Source of the DNA: UBA1413 sp964650525
GTDB lineage: Bacteria > Bacteroidota > Bacteroidia > Bacteroidales > Prolixibacteraceae
DNA length: 64,000 nt
Reading direction: 5' to 3'
Assembly (NCBI GenBank): GCA_964650525.1
Contig: CAZYUA010000014.1
Span: 1-64,000, forward strand
In this document: positions 8,881 through 17,729 of the stretch, one piece after another
How positions within the stretch are numbered: the first letter of the stretch is position 1
Layout of the letters: every line of letters begins with the position of its first letter
Translations under genes and position numbers: made by a program
The notes under the pieces: generated by a model
What the model was told of the DNA's origin: nothing
The model's database searches: none
The model's input: the letters and a program-made list of their open reading frames with translations, nothing else

Positions 8881-10458
8881 CTATCCATACCACTCCCTTT
8901 TCCGTAGTCGGAGATTTTGCAAAGTGGAGATAGCAATATTGACATCATCGACCACCTGGAAATCGAACATGCCCACACAGATGAAGTCGGCGCCGTTTTC
9001 AAATGCCCACCTGAATCCGTCTTCCGGAGTTATAGCCCCGGCGGCAAGCACCTTGAAACCCATGACCGGTACCTTTGTACGGTTCACAAATTCCACGGTC
9101 TTATCAGGAAAAAGACAGAAGCAGTTGTCATGAAATCTGTTGTGATCCTCATATTTCATTCCGTCCACCTCAAATGGGACCCTGTTTTCTTTCGGATGGG
9201 CCGACCAGTATTGGTCGTGGTGCATGGTCTGCATATAGTAATCGGGGATGATTCCCTGCTCTTCACAATAGATGAGGGAATCAACCGTGTGGGCCCCTAA
9301 TCCGGCGGTATATCCCTGCTTCCGGATATGCTCTATCATCTCACCAATCACTTCAGCCTTCCGGGCACGGGTGAGCCAGTCACACCAGTTGCCCTGTACC
9401 TGGATAACATCTGCACCGAAATCGATGGCTTTGTCTGTTACCTCGAAGAATAGTTTTTTATCGGTATGGGGCCCTATTTCTTCCAGTTTGCCGTTATCGA
9501 GATTCGGGTTGATCTGGGATATGACCTTGATAGTACTTCCTGTCACTTTTTTATATTTGGCAATCAGCGCATTGGAAGCAAATCCGATGTTGATGGCATT
9601 GATGCCGGCCTTTTCTGCCAGCATGAGGGTTTCAAAAACCTTTTTTTCGGTATTGTAAGCCCTGAAGAGCGAGGGTACATAAAGCAGATCGCGGGAATGG
9701 GCCCACCCGCCGATCAGATTACCTCCCATAACCAGGCGGCTGATCTCATGATTTCCGATCCGGCCTTTGGGCAAATCCCCTTCCAGCTTTCGCAAATCAG
9801 CGGTTTTTAACTGAATGGTGGCCCCGGTAAGAGTATCTGTTCCGTATTTCCGGCTTATCCCTACCGCACTCCATCCCATCACCCCCAACAGGGGCAGGGG
9901 AATAAGGTTTTTCAGCACCTCCCGGCGGGAGGTTCCCTCTTTTGCGGTTCCCTCCTCCCCGGCAACCGGCAAAACCTGTTTTTGTTTCCCTTTATACAAG
10001 AGCTCAAGGGTATCTATCCCGAACCCTTTCCCGGGGATAAGAATCAGCAGCAGTAGTGCCAGCGCTTCAATGAGGTTCCGGTCTATCAGGTAAAAATGCC
10101 CGTCTGCCCCGTTAAAAAGCAGGGAGGACCCAAACGGAGGATAAGCAAAATAGTAAAGCAGCAACATGAAGATCCCGGACAGTGCCGCATAGCGGACGAA
10201 TATACCCAGAAACAAGGCCACTCCTGTAAGTACCAAACCCCAGACATTCAGGAAATCAACAACCTGCAGCAGGGTTGCATCCATGGCCAGCCGATGATAA
10301 AATCCGGACAGGAACCCGGTGGTGTTGACCAGGTAACCGTAGGCTGTCCAATTCCCGGCAAACAGTTTTACCAGCCCTTCATACAGGAAATGCCACCCGA
10401 TAGCCATCCGTACCAGGGTTATTAACAATTTCTTCCAGGTAAGAGTCTCTATGTTCAT
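8881..10458 (-). CDS. DoxX-like membrane domain fused to a Tat-type linker and aldo/keto-reductase-like TIM barrel
   Basis: Residues ~1-165 are a DoxX-type membrane unit (RMAIGWHFLYEGLVKLFAG opening and several hydrophobic helices). Residues 176-205 contain SRREVLK followed by a hydrophobic stretch, which is a twin-arginine signal in the middle of the chain (Arg178-Arg179). The C-terminal ~290 residues form a putative TIM barrel (ISRLVMGGNLIGGWAHSRD, then NAINIGFAS, DVIQVQGNW, LGAHTVDSL, FICVGMFDFQ). This barrel resembles Tat-exported oxidoreductase-like proteins of unknown substrate. ATG 10458 is preferred because the preceding in-frame residues are hydrophilic and not DoxX-like. The fusion suggests an envelope redox enzyme tethered to a membrane partner; the reaction is unknown. 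Confidence 0.8.
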   Translation of the reverse strand: MNIETLTWKKLLITLVRMAIGWHFLYEGLVKLFAGNWTAYGYLVNTTGFLSGFYHRLAMDATLLQVVDFLNVWGLVLTGVALFLGIFVRYAALSGIFMLLLYYFAYPPFGSSLLFNGADGHFYLIDRNLIEALALLLLILIPGKGFGIDTLELLYKGKQKQVLPVAGEEGTAKEGTSRREVLKNLIPLPLLGVMGWSAVGISRKYGTDTLTGATIQLKTADLRKLEGDLPKGRIGNHEISRLVMGGNLIGGWAHSRDLLYVPSLFRAYNTEKKVFETLMLAEKAGINAINIGFASNALIAKYKKVTGSTIKVISQINPNLDNGKLEEIGPHTDKKLFFEVTDKAIDFGADVIQVQGNWCDWLTRARKAEVIGEMIEHIRKQGYTAGLGAHTVDSLIYCEEQGIIPDYYMQTMHHDQYWSAHPKENRVPFEVDGMKYEDHNRFHDNCFCLFPDKTVEFVNRTKVPVMGFKVLAAGAITPEDGFRWAFENGADFICVGMFDFQVVDDVNIAISTLQNLRLRKREWYG

Positions 10459-10763
10459 GGTTCGTTTCTTCCTTTTTTTTCTATGTTTTATCCCTGAATC
10501 AGATTCAAAGGTAGAAAAAGGATGATTACCAGCTTCCCTGAAATGTCTCAATTTTGCAGAAAACGAATCCTCAAGGTCATGGTTTACCGGTCCGGCCCAT
10601 ACCACGGAGAGATACCTTCTTCTCGAACCTGTATGAAAATTTTGCAGTCTGAGAATTTGATGAAAAATCCGGCCAGAGGGCTCTCCATATTACGATTGAC
10701 ATGATTACTTTTGGTTTCCTGATCGCGAACTTCCGTGCTTGAGAAATAAGAAGACAGATCTGT
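10459..10763. other. Divergent intergenic region, nothing recognised
   Basis: About 305 bases between the DoxX fusion (minus) and the CstA-like gene (plus). It should hold both promoters. No conserved riboswitch or strong hairpin was seen. Confidence 0.35.
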
Positions 10764-12185
10764 ATGATTACTTTTTTGGTATCAATTCTTATTTTAGTAA
10801 GTGGTTACCTGTTTTATTCCAGGTTTCTTGAGAAGGTGTTCGGGGTTGATCCGAAAAGGGCAACGCCAGCTATTGGTTATGCAGATCGTATGGATTTTGT
10901 GCCGCTGCCCTGGTGGAAGGCATTTCTGATCCAATTTCTGAACATTGCCGGATTGGGCCCCATTTTCGGTGCGGTAGCCGGGGCCATGTGGGGTCCGGTG
11001 GCTTACTTCTGGATCGTCCTGGGCGCCATCTTTGCCGGCGCCACCCACGACTTTTTCAGCGGCATGCTGTCAGTGAGGCATAATGGATTGAGCATCACCG
11101 AAATCATTGGCATCTACCTGGGACGGGGTATGAAGCAGTTCGTGAGAGGATTCACCGTCATCCTGATGGTCCTGGTCGGTGCAGTATTTATCACAGGACC
11201 TGCGAAAATCCTGGCCGGTTTAACCCCGCACAGCAATTTGATGACCTTCTGGGTGGCAGTGATCTTTATCTACTATTTTTTGGCTACCTTCCTGCCGATC
11301 GACAAAATTATCGGAAGAATCTACCCGGTGTTTGGTTTTGCGATGATTTTCATGGCGGTGGGGCTGATTGCAGGAGTGGTTATTAAAGGGCATTACCTGC
11401 CTGAGCTTAACCTGGCCCACCTGCGGAATTTTCACTCCGATCCGGAGCGGTTTCCGATTTTTCCGATGCTGGTCATCTCCATTGCCTGTGGCGCCATTTC
11501 CGGATTTCATGCCACCCAGTCCCCTATGATGGCCCGCTGTATCACCAGCGAAAAGGAGGGCCGGAGGGTCTTCTACGGGGCCATGATCGCCGAAAGTATC
11601 GTAGCCTTGATCTGGGCCACCATCAGCATGAGCTTTTTCGGAAGCACCTTTGCCCTGAACCAGGTGATGGCAGAACACCAGGGAAATGCTGCCTTTGTGG
11701 TCAACATGATTTCCAATTCCCTGTTGGGAAAATTCGGCGGACTGCTGGCCATCCTGGGGGTGGTGGCCGCCCCCATTACCTCGGGAGATACGGCTTTCAG
11801 AGCGGCCCGCCTGATGGTGGCCGATATTTTCAAAGTGAAACAAAAGCCCTGGAAAAACCGGCTGTTAATCACCATCCCGCTCTTCGTAGCCGGATTTCTC
11901 CTCACCCGTATCGACTTCGGCATCATCTGGCGCTATTTCGCCTGGTCAAACCAGACTCTGGCCACCCTCGTGCTCTGGACCATCACGATCTTCCTTGTCC
12001 GTACCGGTAAGAACTTCAGGATAACCTTGTTGCCGGCCCTTTTCATGACATCCGTTATCACCACTTACCTGATGCTGGCCCCCGAAGGATTTGCTCTTTC
12101 CAAAACCGTATCGTATACCATCGGAGGATTGGCTTCCCTCTTTGCCCTTGCCGGCTTCCTGGCATTCAAATACCGGAATTCCTGA
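10764..12185 (+). CDS. cstA: CstA-family carbon starvation protein / peptide transporter
   Basis: 473-residue polytopic membrane protein of the CstA family. Diagnostic stretches are LVSGYLFYSRFLEKVFGVDP, the LNIAGLGPIFGAVAGAMWGP segment and FAGATHDFFSGMLSVRHNG, then GFHATQSPMMARC and PITSGDTAFRAARL. CstA proteins take up peptides or pyruvate during carbon limitation. At 473 residues it is one of the shorter CstA forms (the E. coli protein is about 700), lacking the long C-terminal membrane part, which is common in Bacteroidota. It appears monocistronic. Confidence 0.9.
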   Translation: MITFLVSILILVSGYLFYSRFLEKVFGVDPKRATPAIGYADRMDFVPLPWWKAFLIQFLNIAGLGPIFGAVAGAMWGPVAYFWIVLGAIFAGATHDFFSGMLSVRHNGLSITEIIGIYLGRGMKQFVRGFTVILMVLVGAVFITGPAKILAGLTPHSNLMTFWVAVIFIYYFLATFLPIDKIIGRIYPVFGFAMIFMAVGLIAGVVIKGHYLPELNLAHLRNFHSDPERFPIFPMLVISIACGAISGFHATQSPMMARCITSEKEGRRVFYGAMIAESIVALIWATISMSFFGSTFALNQVMAEHQGNAAFVVNMISNSLLGKFGGLLAILGVVAAPITSGDTAFRAARLMVADIFKVKQKPWKNRLLITIPLFVAGFLLTRIDFGIIWRYFAWSNQTLATLVLWTITIFLVRTGKNFRITLLPALFMTSVITTYLMLAPEGFALSKTVSYTIGGLASLFALAGFLAFKYRNS

Positions 12186-12293
12186 GATCTTTCAGGCAGG
12201 ATGCCAGGGCAGTTTCAAAGGAGAAACGGTGTATTCCTGACTTTTTATACCTGCTATGACAGAGTACCAAATCTCAATCCTCCCTTCCTGCCT

Positions 12294-14183
12294 TTACAAC
12301 ATCGCCGGCAAAAGATATTTCCAAATCAGGTTGATCTCTCCCTGCATATCCTGAATATTGGCTGTTGTGACCACTACTGCATCCTTTTCCGGGATGACAA
12401 TAATAAATTGTCCTACAGCCCCGTCAGCCCGGTAGGCATTGTGCCGGCAGCGCCAGACCTGGTAACCATACCCCTGCACCCAGTCGCTCTCACTGGCCTT
12501 TCCGTTCTTCGGGAACCACTGCGGCGGCTGGGTGATATGGGCTTTGGTGGCCTCCTCAAACCATGCTTCATTCAACATCTGTTTCCCGTTCCACTTCCCC
12601 TTTTGCAGATAAAACTGCCCCAGCTTGGCCATGTCCTCGGTTTTGATGTGCAAACCCCAGCCGCCGCAGGGAACACCCGAAGGACTCATCTCCCAGAAGG
12701 CGCCGGTGATTCCCAGGGGACGGAGCAGGCGTGGATAAAGGTAGTCCAGCACAGTCTGACCCGTCACTTTCTGCAGGATGGCTGCAACCATATAGGTAGC
12801 CATACTGTTGTAGAGGTATTTCGTTCCAGGCTCATAATCAATGGGGTGAGCCAGAAAAACCCTCTCCCAGCGTAACTCCTGCTGCATCCGGTCCACCGAA
12901 GGCTCTGTGCTGTGACCTACCGTCATGGTCAGCAGGTCGCGGATCTCCAGATCAGCCAGCCAGGGCGAAACCTCAGCCGGAAGATCCTCAGGAAAATACC
13001 GGATTACTTTGTCGCTTACTTTCAGCAACCCTTCCTGAACAGCAAAACCCACAGCCGTGGAAGTCCAGGTTTTACTCACCGAGTGCATCACATGGGGAAT
13101 GGCCGGACCGTGACCATTGAACCACTTTTCGGCCACCACCTTGCCGTGCCGCAGCACCATCAGGCTGTGCAACTCCTGGCCGCTTTTCGCCACAGCCTCA
13201 AAATAATCGCTGATCCCTTTGGCATGGACATTTTCTGCTTCAGGTGTGCTGCGGGGCAAGGTCTTCACCACATCGTTATAGCTAACCAGCTCAATCCTCT
13301 TTTCCCGGATCACCTGCTTCACCCGCTCGCTGGAAAAAAGATCGTAAACTCCCTGACGGTCTGCCGCCACCTCCTCATACCCAATATGGCCGACCGCCTG
13401 CATCTCCTCTGTGTTGAAGGCCGGGTGATCGACAAACACATATGTTTTACCCGCTTCCAATGTGTTCAGCATAGCAATGAAACTTTCGATCTTCTCTTTC
13501 TGTGTTCCATGAGGTCCCTTGTAGGAGACAACATCGATGTCAGATTTCTGTTTCCGGATTTGTGTTCCCGGTTCCCGGTTGTTTTGTTGACCATCGATCT
13601 GCCTGGCATAAGCCACAAGGCTGCCGTCGACACTGGGCAAATGGTATTCCTCCGCCAGCCGGGAAGTGATTTCAGCCACTCCGGGATCAAAGGCTGTGGA
13701 CCCCATATGTCCCGAAAGATGACTGATGCGGGGAATGTTTACCAGCGCCAGTTTGATCTGAGCCCGGAACTCCTGTTCGATCTCCTCCGGGGTCCATCCA
13801 TTCTCCACCACCGATTGCCCCGGGTAATTTTTATCAGGCCAGAGCTTCGGAAAAAAATAGCCGTTTTTATCGGTCAGTCCCGGGCATTGGGTCAGAGGCC
13901 GCCATTTTATGTTATCCCACTCACTGGTCAGAACCAGATGCAGGCCAACATCAATACCCGGGTTTTCGTTCAGCAGTCTGACCGCCTCAGGGAACCAGGG
14001 ACCAATGGCCATCACCTCAATCGATGTGATGATCCCGTTGGTATAACTTCGAAGGGAGGCTGCATTGGCCGCCTGCGAGGAACCCATGTCATCCGCCCGG
14101 ACAATCAGACGGGGCTCCTGGAACCCTTGTGAAAATGCCTCCAGGCTGAATAAAATCAGAAGAAATGTGGTTACTGTTTTCAT
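12294..14183 (-). CDS. Fusion of YdjC/ChbG-like carbohydrate deacetylase and class C beta-lactamase-like serine hydrolase
   Basis: 629-residue exported protein with a signal peptide (MKTVTTFLLILFSLEAFSQG). The first domain (about 20-300) is YdjC/ChbG-like: LIVRADDMGSSQAANAAS with the metal-binding Asp pair, GLHLVLTSEWD with a ligand His, LSGHMGS and DHPAF. Enzymes of this group remove acetyl groups from amino-sugar oligomers. The second domain (about 320-629) is a beta-lactamase/esterase-type serine hydrolase with Ser368-x-x-Lys371 in HSVSKTW and YNS as the Tyr motif. ATG 14183 starts the signal peptide; the more upstream 14228 start adds a polar tail. Joining two hydrolases may couple deacetylation to ester or peptide cleavage on the same substrate, which is inference. 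Confidence 0.85.
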   Translation of the reverse strand: MKTVTTFLLILFSLEAFSQGFQEPRLIVRADDMGSSQAANAASLRSYTNGIITSIEVMAIGPWFPEAVRLLNENPGIDVGLHLVLTSEWDNIKWRPLTQCPGLTDKNGYFFPKLWPDKNYPGQSVVENGWTPEEIEQEFRAQIKLALVNIPRISHLSGHMGSTAFDPGVAEITSRLAEEYHLPSVDGSLVAYARQIDGQQNNREPGTQIRKQKSDIDVVSYKGPHGTQKEKIESFIAMLNTLEAGKTYVFVDHPAFNTEEMQAVGHIGYEEVAADRQGVYDLFSSERVKQVIREKRIELVSYNDVVKTLPRSTPEAENVHAKGISDYFEAVAKSGQELHSLMVLRHGKVVAEKWFNGHGPAIPHVMHSVSKTWTSTAVGFAVQEGLLKVSDKVIRYFPEDLPAEVSPWLADLEIRDLLTMTVGHSTEPSVDRMQQELRWERVFLAHPIDYEPGTKYLYNSMATYMVAAILQKVTGQTVLDYLYPRLLRPLGITGAFWEMSPSGVPCGGWGLHIKTEDMAKLGQFYLQKGKWNGKQMLNEAWFEEATKAHITQPPQWFPKNGKASESDWVQGYGYQVWRCRHNAYRADGAVGQFIIVIPEKDAVVVTTANIQDMQGEINLIWKYLLPAML

Positions 14184-14360
14184 CACGTCGGTTTTTATAG
14201 GGTAAAAATAGAAAAAGAGATGCTGCAATCATCTTTTTGTTACTTTCTTTACCCAACGATTGCGGAAGTTCTATGCACCATCATCCCGGCTCAGCCACAA
14301 AGCCAGCTTGTTTCACACAATGGGATTTGTTGTTCAGTTTAACGAGTTGATCCCAATCGG

Positions 14361-14470
14361 GTGAAACGAGTCCCGTTTTAGCGGGACGAGATCCCTGTGA
14401 AGAGTGATATTGCGTAGAGCTTGTTTCCGTAACGCAATGATTAATAAATTGTTAAGATTTTTTATTTCTA
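14361..14470 (+). repeat. Leader cassette, GTAACGC type, with decayed small ORF
   Basis: Begins with GTGAAACGAG (14361), like the starts of the small ORFs at 33523 and 33666, here ended early by a stop inside the hairpin GTCCCG...CGGGAC. The motif GTAACGCAATGA at 14429-14440 then begins a 42-base leader that ends exactly at the ATG of the SDR gene. The same motif at the same 42-base distance occurs at 33624-33665. About 30 of the 42 positions agree without gaps. Confidence 0.55.
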
Positions 14471-15382
14471 ATGAATTTCAACGTTAAGGATCTTCCTTCT
14501 CAGGAAGGAAAAATTGCGGTGATTACAGGGGCCAATTCCGGAATCGGCTATGAAACTGCCCTGGTGTTTGCCCGTACGGGCATCCGGGTGGTCATGGCTT
14601 GCCGGAACCAGGAAAAGGCAGAAAAAGCCAGGGATTCGATAAAAATGTCGGTTCCCGGGGCCGACCTGGACATCATGCTCCTCGACCTGGCGAGTTTTGC
14701 CTCGGTGAGGGAATTTGCTGCTATTTTCAGTCAGAAATACCGGCACCTGGACCTGCTCATCAACAATGCAGGCATCATGTGGGTACCCTTTTCCCGGACC
14801 ACCGACGGCTTCGAGAGTACCTTTGCCGTTAACTACCTGGGTCACTTCCTGCTGACCTCCCGGCTGCTGGACCTTATGCCGGATGACGAAGCATCCCGGG
14901 TGGTCTGTCTGAGCAGCCTGGCCCATAAAACAGCCATCGGAAAGTTAACCACCGGAAGAATCACTTCCCAAGAATACTACTGCCGGATAAATGCGTATTC
15001 CTGGTCAAAACTGGCTTGCCTGTTGTTCAGCCAGGAGTTGCACAGGAGGTTGGAGCAAAGCAGAAGAAAGGTTCTTTCAGTAGCTGCCCACCCGGGATTT
15101 GCCCTGGACACCGGATTGTTCGAAGGAACAGGAATCAAACATACAATCAGATATTTAGCCAACTTTCTATCCAATTCTGCCGAAAACGGAGCGTTGCCTT
15201 CGATACTGGCGGCTCTTGCGCCCGGGGTGAAGGGCGGCGACTATTGGGGCCCCACCGGATTCGCGGGACTCAAAGGCAAACCTGGCATAGTCTCCGGTTC
15301 GCGCTTTTCCAGGGAAGAAAAACCTGCCCGCCTCTTATGGGACTTATCTGAAAAGCTTGTGCAGACTCGCTTTACAATCTGA
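14471..15382 (+). CDS. Short-chain dehydrogenase/reductase (retinol-dehydrogenase-like)
   Basis: 303-residue classical SDR with Rossmann fold. The cofactor motif TGANSGIG is at about residues 19-26, NNAGI near 98, and the catalytic Tyr176-x-x-x-Lys180 sits in YSWSKLA. The spacing and the MACRNQEKAEKAR segment after strand 2 (Arg early in the loop) suggest NADP(H). It resembles the retinol dehydrogenase / WW-oxidoreductase-like branch, which acts on lipid or retinoid alcohols; the bacterial substrate is unknown. It is preceded by the repeated GTAACGC leader. Confidence 0.88.
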   Translation: MNFNVKDLPSQEGKIAVITGANSGIGYETALVFARTGIRVVMACRNQEKAEKARDSIKMSVPGADLDIMLLDLASFASVREFAAIFSQKYRHLDLLINNAGIMWVPFSRTTDGFESTFAVNYLGHFLLTSRLLDLMPDDEASRVVCLSSLAHKTAIGKLTTGRITSQEYYCRINAYSWSKLACLLFSQELHRRLEQSRRKVLSVAAHPGFALDTGLFEGTGIKHTIRYLANFLSNSAENGALPSILAALAPGVKGGDYWGPTGFAGLKGKPGIVSGSRFSREEKPARLLWDLSEKLVQTRFTI

Positions 15383-15517
15383 TGGCCCTTGTTTGAGGAG
15401 ATCCGCCAAACCTGACCGAACCCCATGTAAACGCCTATGTGTAAAAATCGAACCCAAAAGCTCACCAAATAAGAACCCTGCCACGGCACCCATCACGCTA
15501 AAAATAAAAACAATCAT
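15344..15517 (-). CDS. Possible small membrane protein (57 residues)
   Basis: A reading frame runs from ATG 15517 to TAA 15344, overlapping the 3' end of the SDR gene on the other strand. It encodes one glycine-zipper-like hydrophobic segment (VMGAVAGFLFGELLGSIF) followed by a basic, polar tail. No clear ribosome-binding site is visible. It may be a real small inner-membrane protein or a chance frame; I lean towards uncertain. Confidence 0.25.
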   Translation of the reverse strand: MIVFIFSVMGAVAGFLFGELLGSIFTHRRLHGVRSGLADLLKQGPSDCKASLHKLFR

Positions 15518-15690
15518 CAGAAATCAATCCGGGATTCCCTGTTTCATTGCGGCAGGTTCCGGGCTATTTTCGGGTTTTAAGGCGAAGCCTCTTTTGCGCA
15601 TCGTAAATCTTTTGTAGTTTTATGTCGAACTTTCCTTCCCTTGAAAACAGGGTTCCAGAGGGCATCTCGTCTCAGCAGAGGCCAACCGGA

Positions 15691-15775
15691 ATGATTAGCC
15701 ACATGGGCAGGAAGTCCGGCGGAGCCAATACCATGTGTTTCACAGGATAAACCACAAAATGTAATATTTTTAACT
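15691..15775 (+). repeat. Leader cassette, ACATGGG type, partial copy
   Basis: It shares GATTAGCCACATGGG, CCATGTGTTTCACAGGAT and TGTAATATTTTTAAC with the full copies at 31431, 33417 and 41051, but lacks the left stem arm and has an extra ~15 bases after ACATGGG. The copy ends at the ATG of the esterase gene (15776). The rest of the 15383-15690 gap shows no gene other than the possible minus-strand frame at 15344-15517. Confidence 0.6.
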
Positions 15776-17497
15776 ATGAAAAAGTCTATCTTATTTTGCC
15801 TTCTTCTGTTTGGAGCGGGTATTCTGGTGCAGGTTCCCTCCGTCTCTCATGCACAAGTTTTCCATGGCGGTCCGCAGGTGGCTACCTTTTATTCAGAAAT
15901 CGACGATTCGGAGCAGCCCTACGGGTTGTATATCCCGCCCGGTTATGATCCGCAAAAGCAGTACCCTCTGGTGATCATGCTTCACGGGGCGATGTCGAAC
16001 CACCGGCTGGCACTGCGCAGGGTCTTCGGCAAGTCGAACCTGCCCGGACAAAACGATGCAGAAGCCTCCAGGGTCTTCCCCAAATGGAAAGATATTGACT
16101 ATGTGGTTGCAACGCCTTATGCCCGGGGGACTATGGGCTATGTAGGCATTCCCGAGGCCGATGTCTGGCGGGTGATCGAAGAGTGCAAGGCCAACTTCAG
16201 CATCGATGAAAACCGAATCTATTTAACCGGACTTTCCATGGGCGGAGGAGGCACCCTTTTCATCGGTCTAAGCCGTCCGGATGTCTTCGCGGCCATCGCC
16301 CCTGTATGCCCGGCACCTCCCGGAGAGGCATGGGATTTGATGGGTAACGCCCTGAACCTGCCCGTCGCCATATTCCAGGGCGGCGCCGACCCGACAGTCC
16401 GGCCTGAAGGGGTGCGCCAGATCAGGGACGAACTGCTGAAATGTGGCGCTTCGGTGGAATATTATGAGTTTCCCGGCGTGCAACACGATGTCTGGGTTCA
16501 GGCTTACCAGAATGAGAATATCTTCCACTGGTTCGACGGGCAGGTGCGGAATAATTTCCCCCAGAGGATAAATTACTCAACCAGGTGGTTCAAATACAAT
16601 TCCGCATACTGGGTATTATTCGATAAGCTGACACCCGGAACACTTGCAAACATCGATGCCCGCTTCACCGGGCCTAACCTGATGGAAATTAAAACAGGCA
16701 ACCTGGAAGCTTTTACCCTCCGGCTTAAAGGTCACCCTTCCCTGAAAGCAACGGATCCGCTGACGGTCAAAATCAACGGGGTAACCGTTCAGAGTGCCCC
16801 GAAGCTCAACCACTCTTTCATTTTAAAAGAGGGTAAGTGGATTGCCGAGAAATACGAAGCACCGGTATCAGCCAAGAAACCCGGACTCGAAGGACCGATG
16901 TCGGAAGTGCTCACCAGCCGCAACATATTTGTCTATGGTACCCAGGGTGTTTCGGGGATGGAAGAGGCAATGACCAGACGGGCTTTTGGAAAAAAGGCAG
17001 CTGATTTTTCAGTTTCTTGGGGCAGTTGGTTCGAACAACCCAGTCTGGTCAATCCCCGTGTTATATCCGACAGGGAGGTGACTGCCGATGACTATCTTTC
17101 CTCCAACCTGGTGCTTTTTGGAACCAAAGAGACCAACAGCGTTATCGCCAAACTGGCAGATAAACTACCCATGCACCTTCATGGGGATGCCTCACAATAC
17201 GGACTCGTTTATGGATACCCGGTAAACGGTAAACTGGTGGTAGTCATTTCCGGTATTCCTTTCTGGACATCGAAACCGATGCAACCGGGAGCACCTCCTG
17301 CTGCTGATCGTGGCCGGCGGGGTATCCGCTTTGCCGGAGGTGAGGGAGCCAAAGGACTCGCAGGGATGGGAGACTATCTGCTGTTCAAGGAAACCAACGA
17401 CCAGGTCATCTCAGAAGGCTATTTCGATAACGACTGGAAACTGCCGGCCGACGCCCTGCAGAAAATGAAGGCATCGGGAGTGGTGGAGGTGAAATAA
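15776..17497 (+). CDS. Secreted alpha/beta-hydrolase (CE1/prolyl-oligopeptidase-like esterase)
   Basis: 573-residue protein with a signal peptide (residues 1-26, ending SHAQ). The alpha/beta-hydrolase domain (about 45-255) shows LVIMLHGAMSN, the nucleophile Ser154 in GLSMGGGG, Asp205 in GGADPTV and His237 in QHDVW, a complete triad. This layout is typical of polysaccharide esterases such as feruloyl or acetyl esterases. The C-terminal ~310 residues (RNIFVYGTQGVSGMEEAM ... LVLFGTKETN) form an extra domain seen in large secreted esterases of Bacteroidota; its role is not known. Its start is set by the leader cassette that ends at ATG 15776. It begins the carbohydrate-degradation region. Confidence 0.8.
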   Translation: MKKSILFCLLLFGAGILVQVPSVSHAQVFHGGPQVATFYSEIDDSEQPYGLYIPPGYDPQKQYPLVIMLHGAMSNHRLALRRVFGKSNLPGQNDAEASRVFPKWKDIDYVVATPYARGTMGYVGIPEADVWRVIEECKANFSIDENRIYLTGLSMGGGGTLFIGLSRPDVFAAIAPVCPAPPGEAWDLMGNALNLPVAIFQGGADPTVRPEGVRQIRDELLKCGASVEYYEFPGVQHDVWVQAYQNENIFHWFDGQVRNNFPQRINYSTRWFKYNSAYWVLFDKLTPGTLANIDARFTGPNLMEIKTGNLEAFTLRLKGHPSLKATDPLTVKINGVTVQSAPKLNHSFILKEGKWIAEKYEAPVSAKKPGLEGPMSEVLTSRNIFVYGTQGVSGMEEAMTRRAFGKKAADFSVSWGSWFEQPSLVNPRVISDREVTADDYLSSNLVLFGTKETNSVIAKLADKLPMHLHGDASQYGLVYGYPVNGKLVVVISGIPFWTSKPMQPGAPPAADRGRRGIRFAGGEGAKGLAGMGDYLLFKETNDQVISEGYFDNDWKLPADALQKMKASGVVEVK

Positions 17498-17729
17498 ACA
17501 AAGGAAGAGGCAGAGGCAGTAATCGGTAATCAGTAATCAGTTTGCGGTTGTCCGGAGTCAATCTGAAATCCGCAATCCGAAATCTTTAAGGTTGTCGGGT
17601 CCCGACAGGTCGGGATCTACGCTTCGCTTCGATTGTCCGCTTCGCTGTTGTCTTTGTTGTCAAGGTTGTTCCGCCTGCTGGCGGAATGTCTTGGTTGACC
17701 GCTTATCAGTTGGACAGACCCAGTAGATT
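17498..17729. repeat. Intergenic simple repeats and small palindromes
   Basis: No gene. Stems at 17600-17606/17609-17615 (TCCCGAC..GTCGGGA) and 17669-17675/17680-17686 (TTCCGCC..GGCGGAA) are embedded in TTGTC/TTCGCT-rich low-complexity sequence. This borders the truncated side of the IS remnant and looks like rearrangement debris. Confidence 0.5.

Noticed and set aside
12912..14132. 406-codon open frame on the plus strand
   Set aside because: It is antisense to the YdjC/serine-hydrolase fusion, which has two complete active sites.
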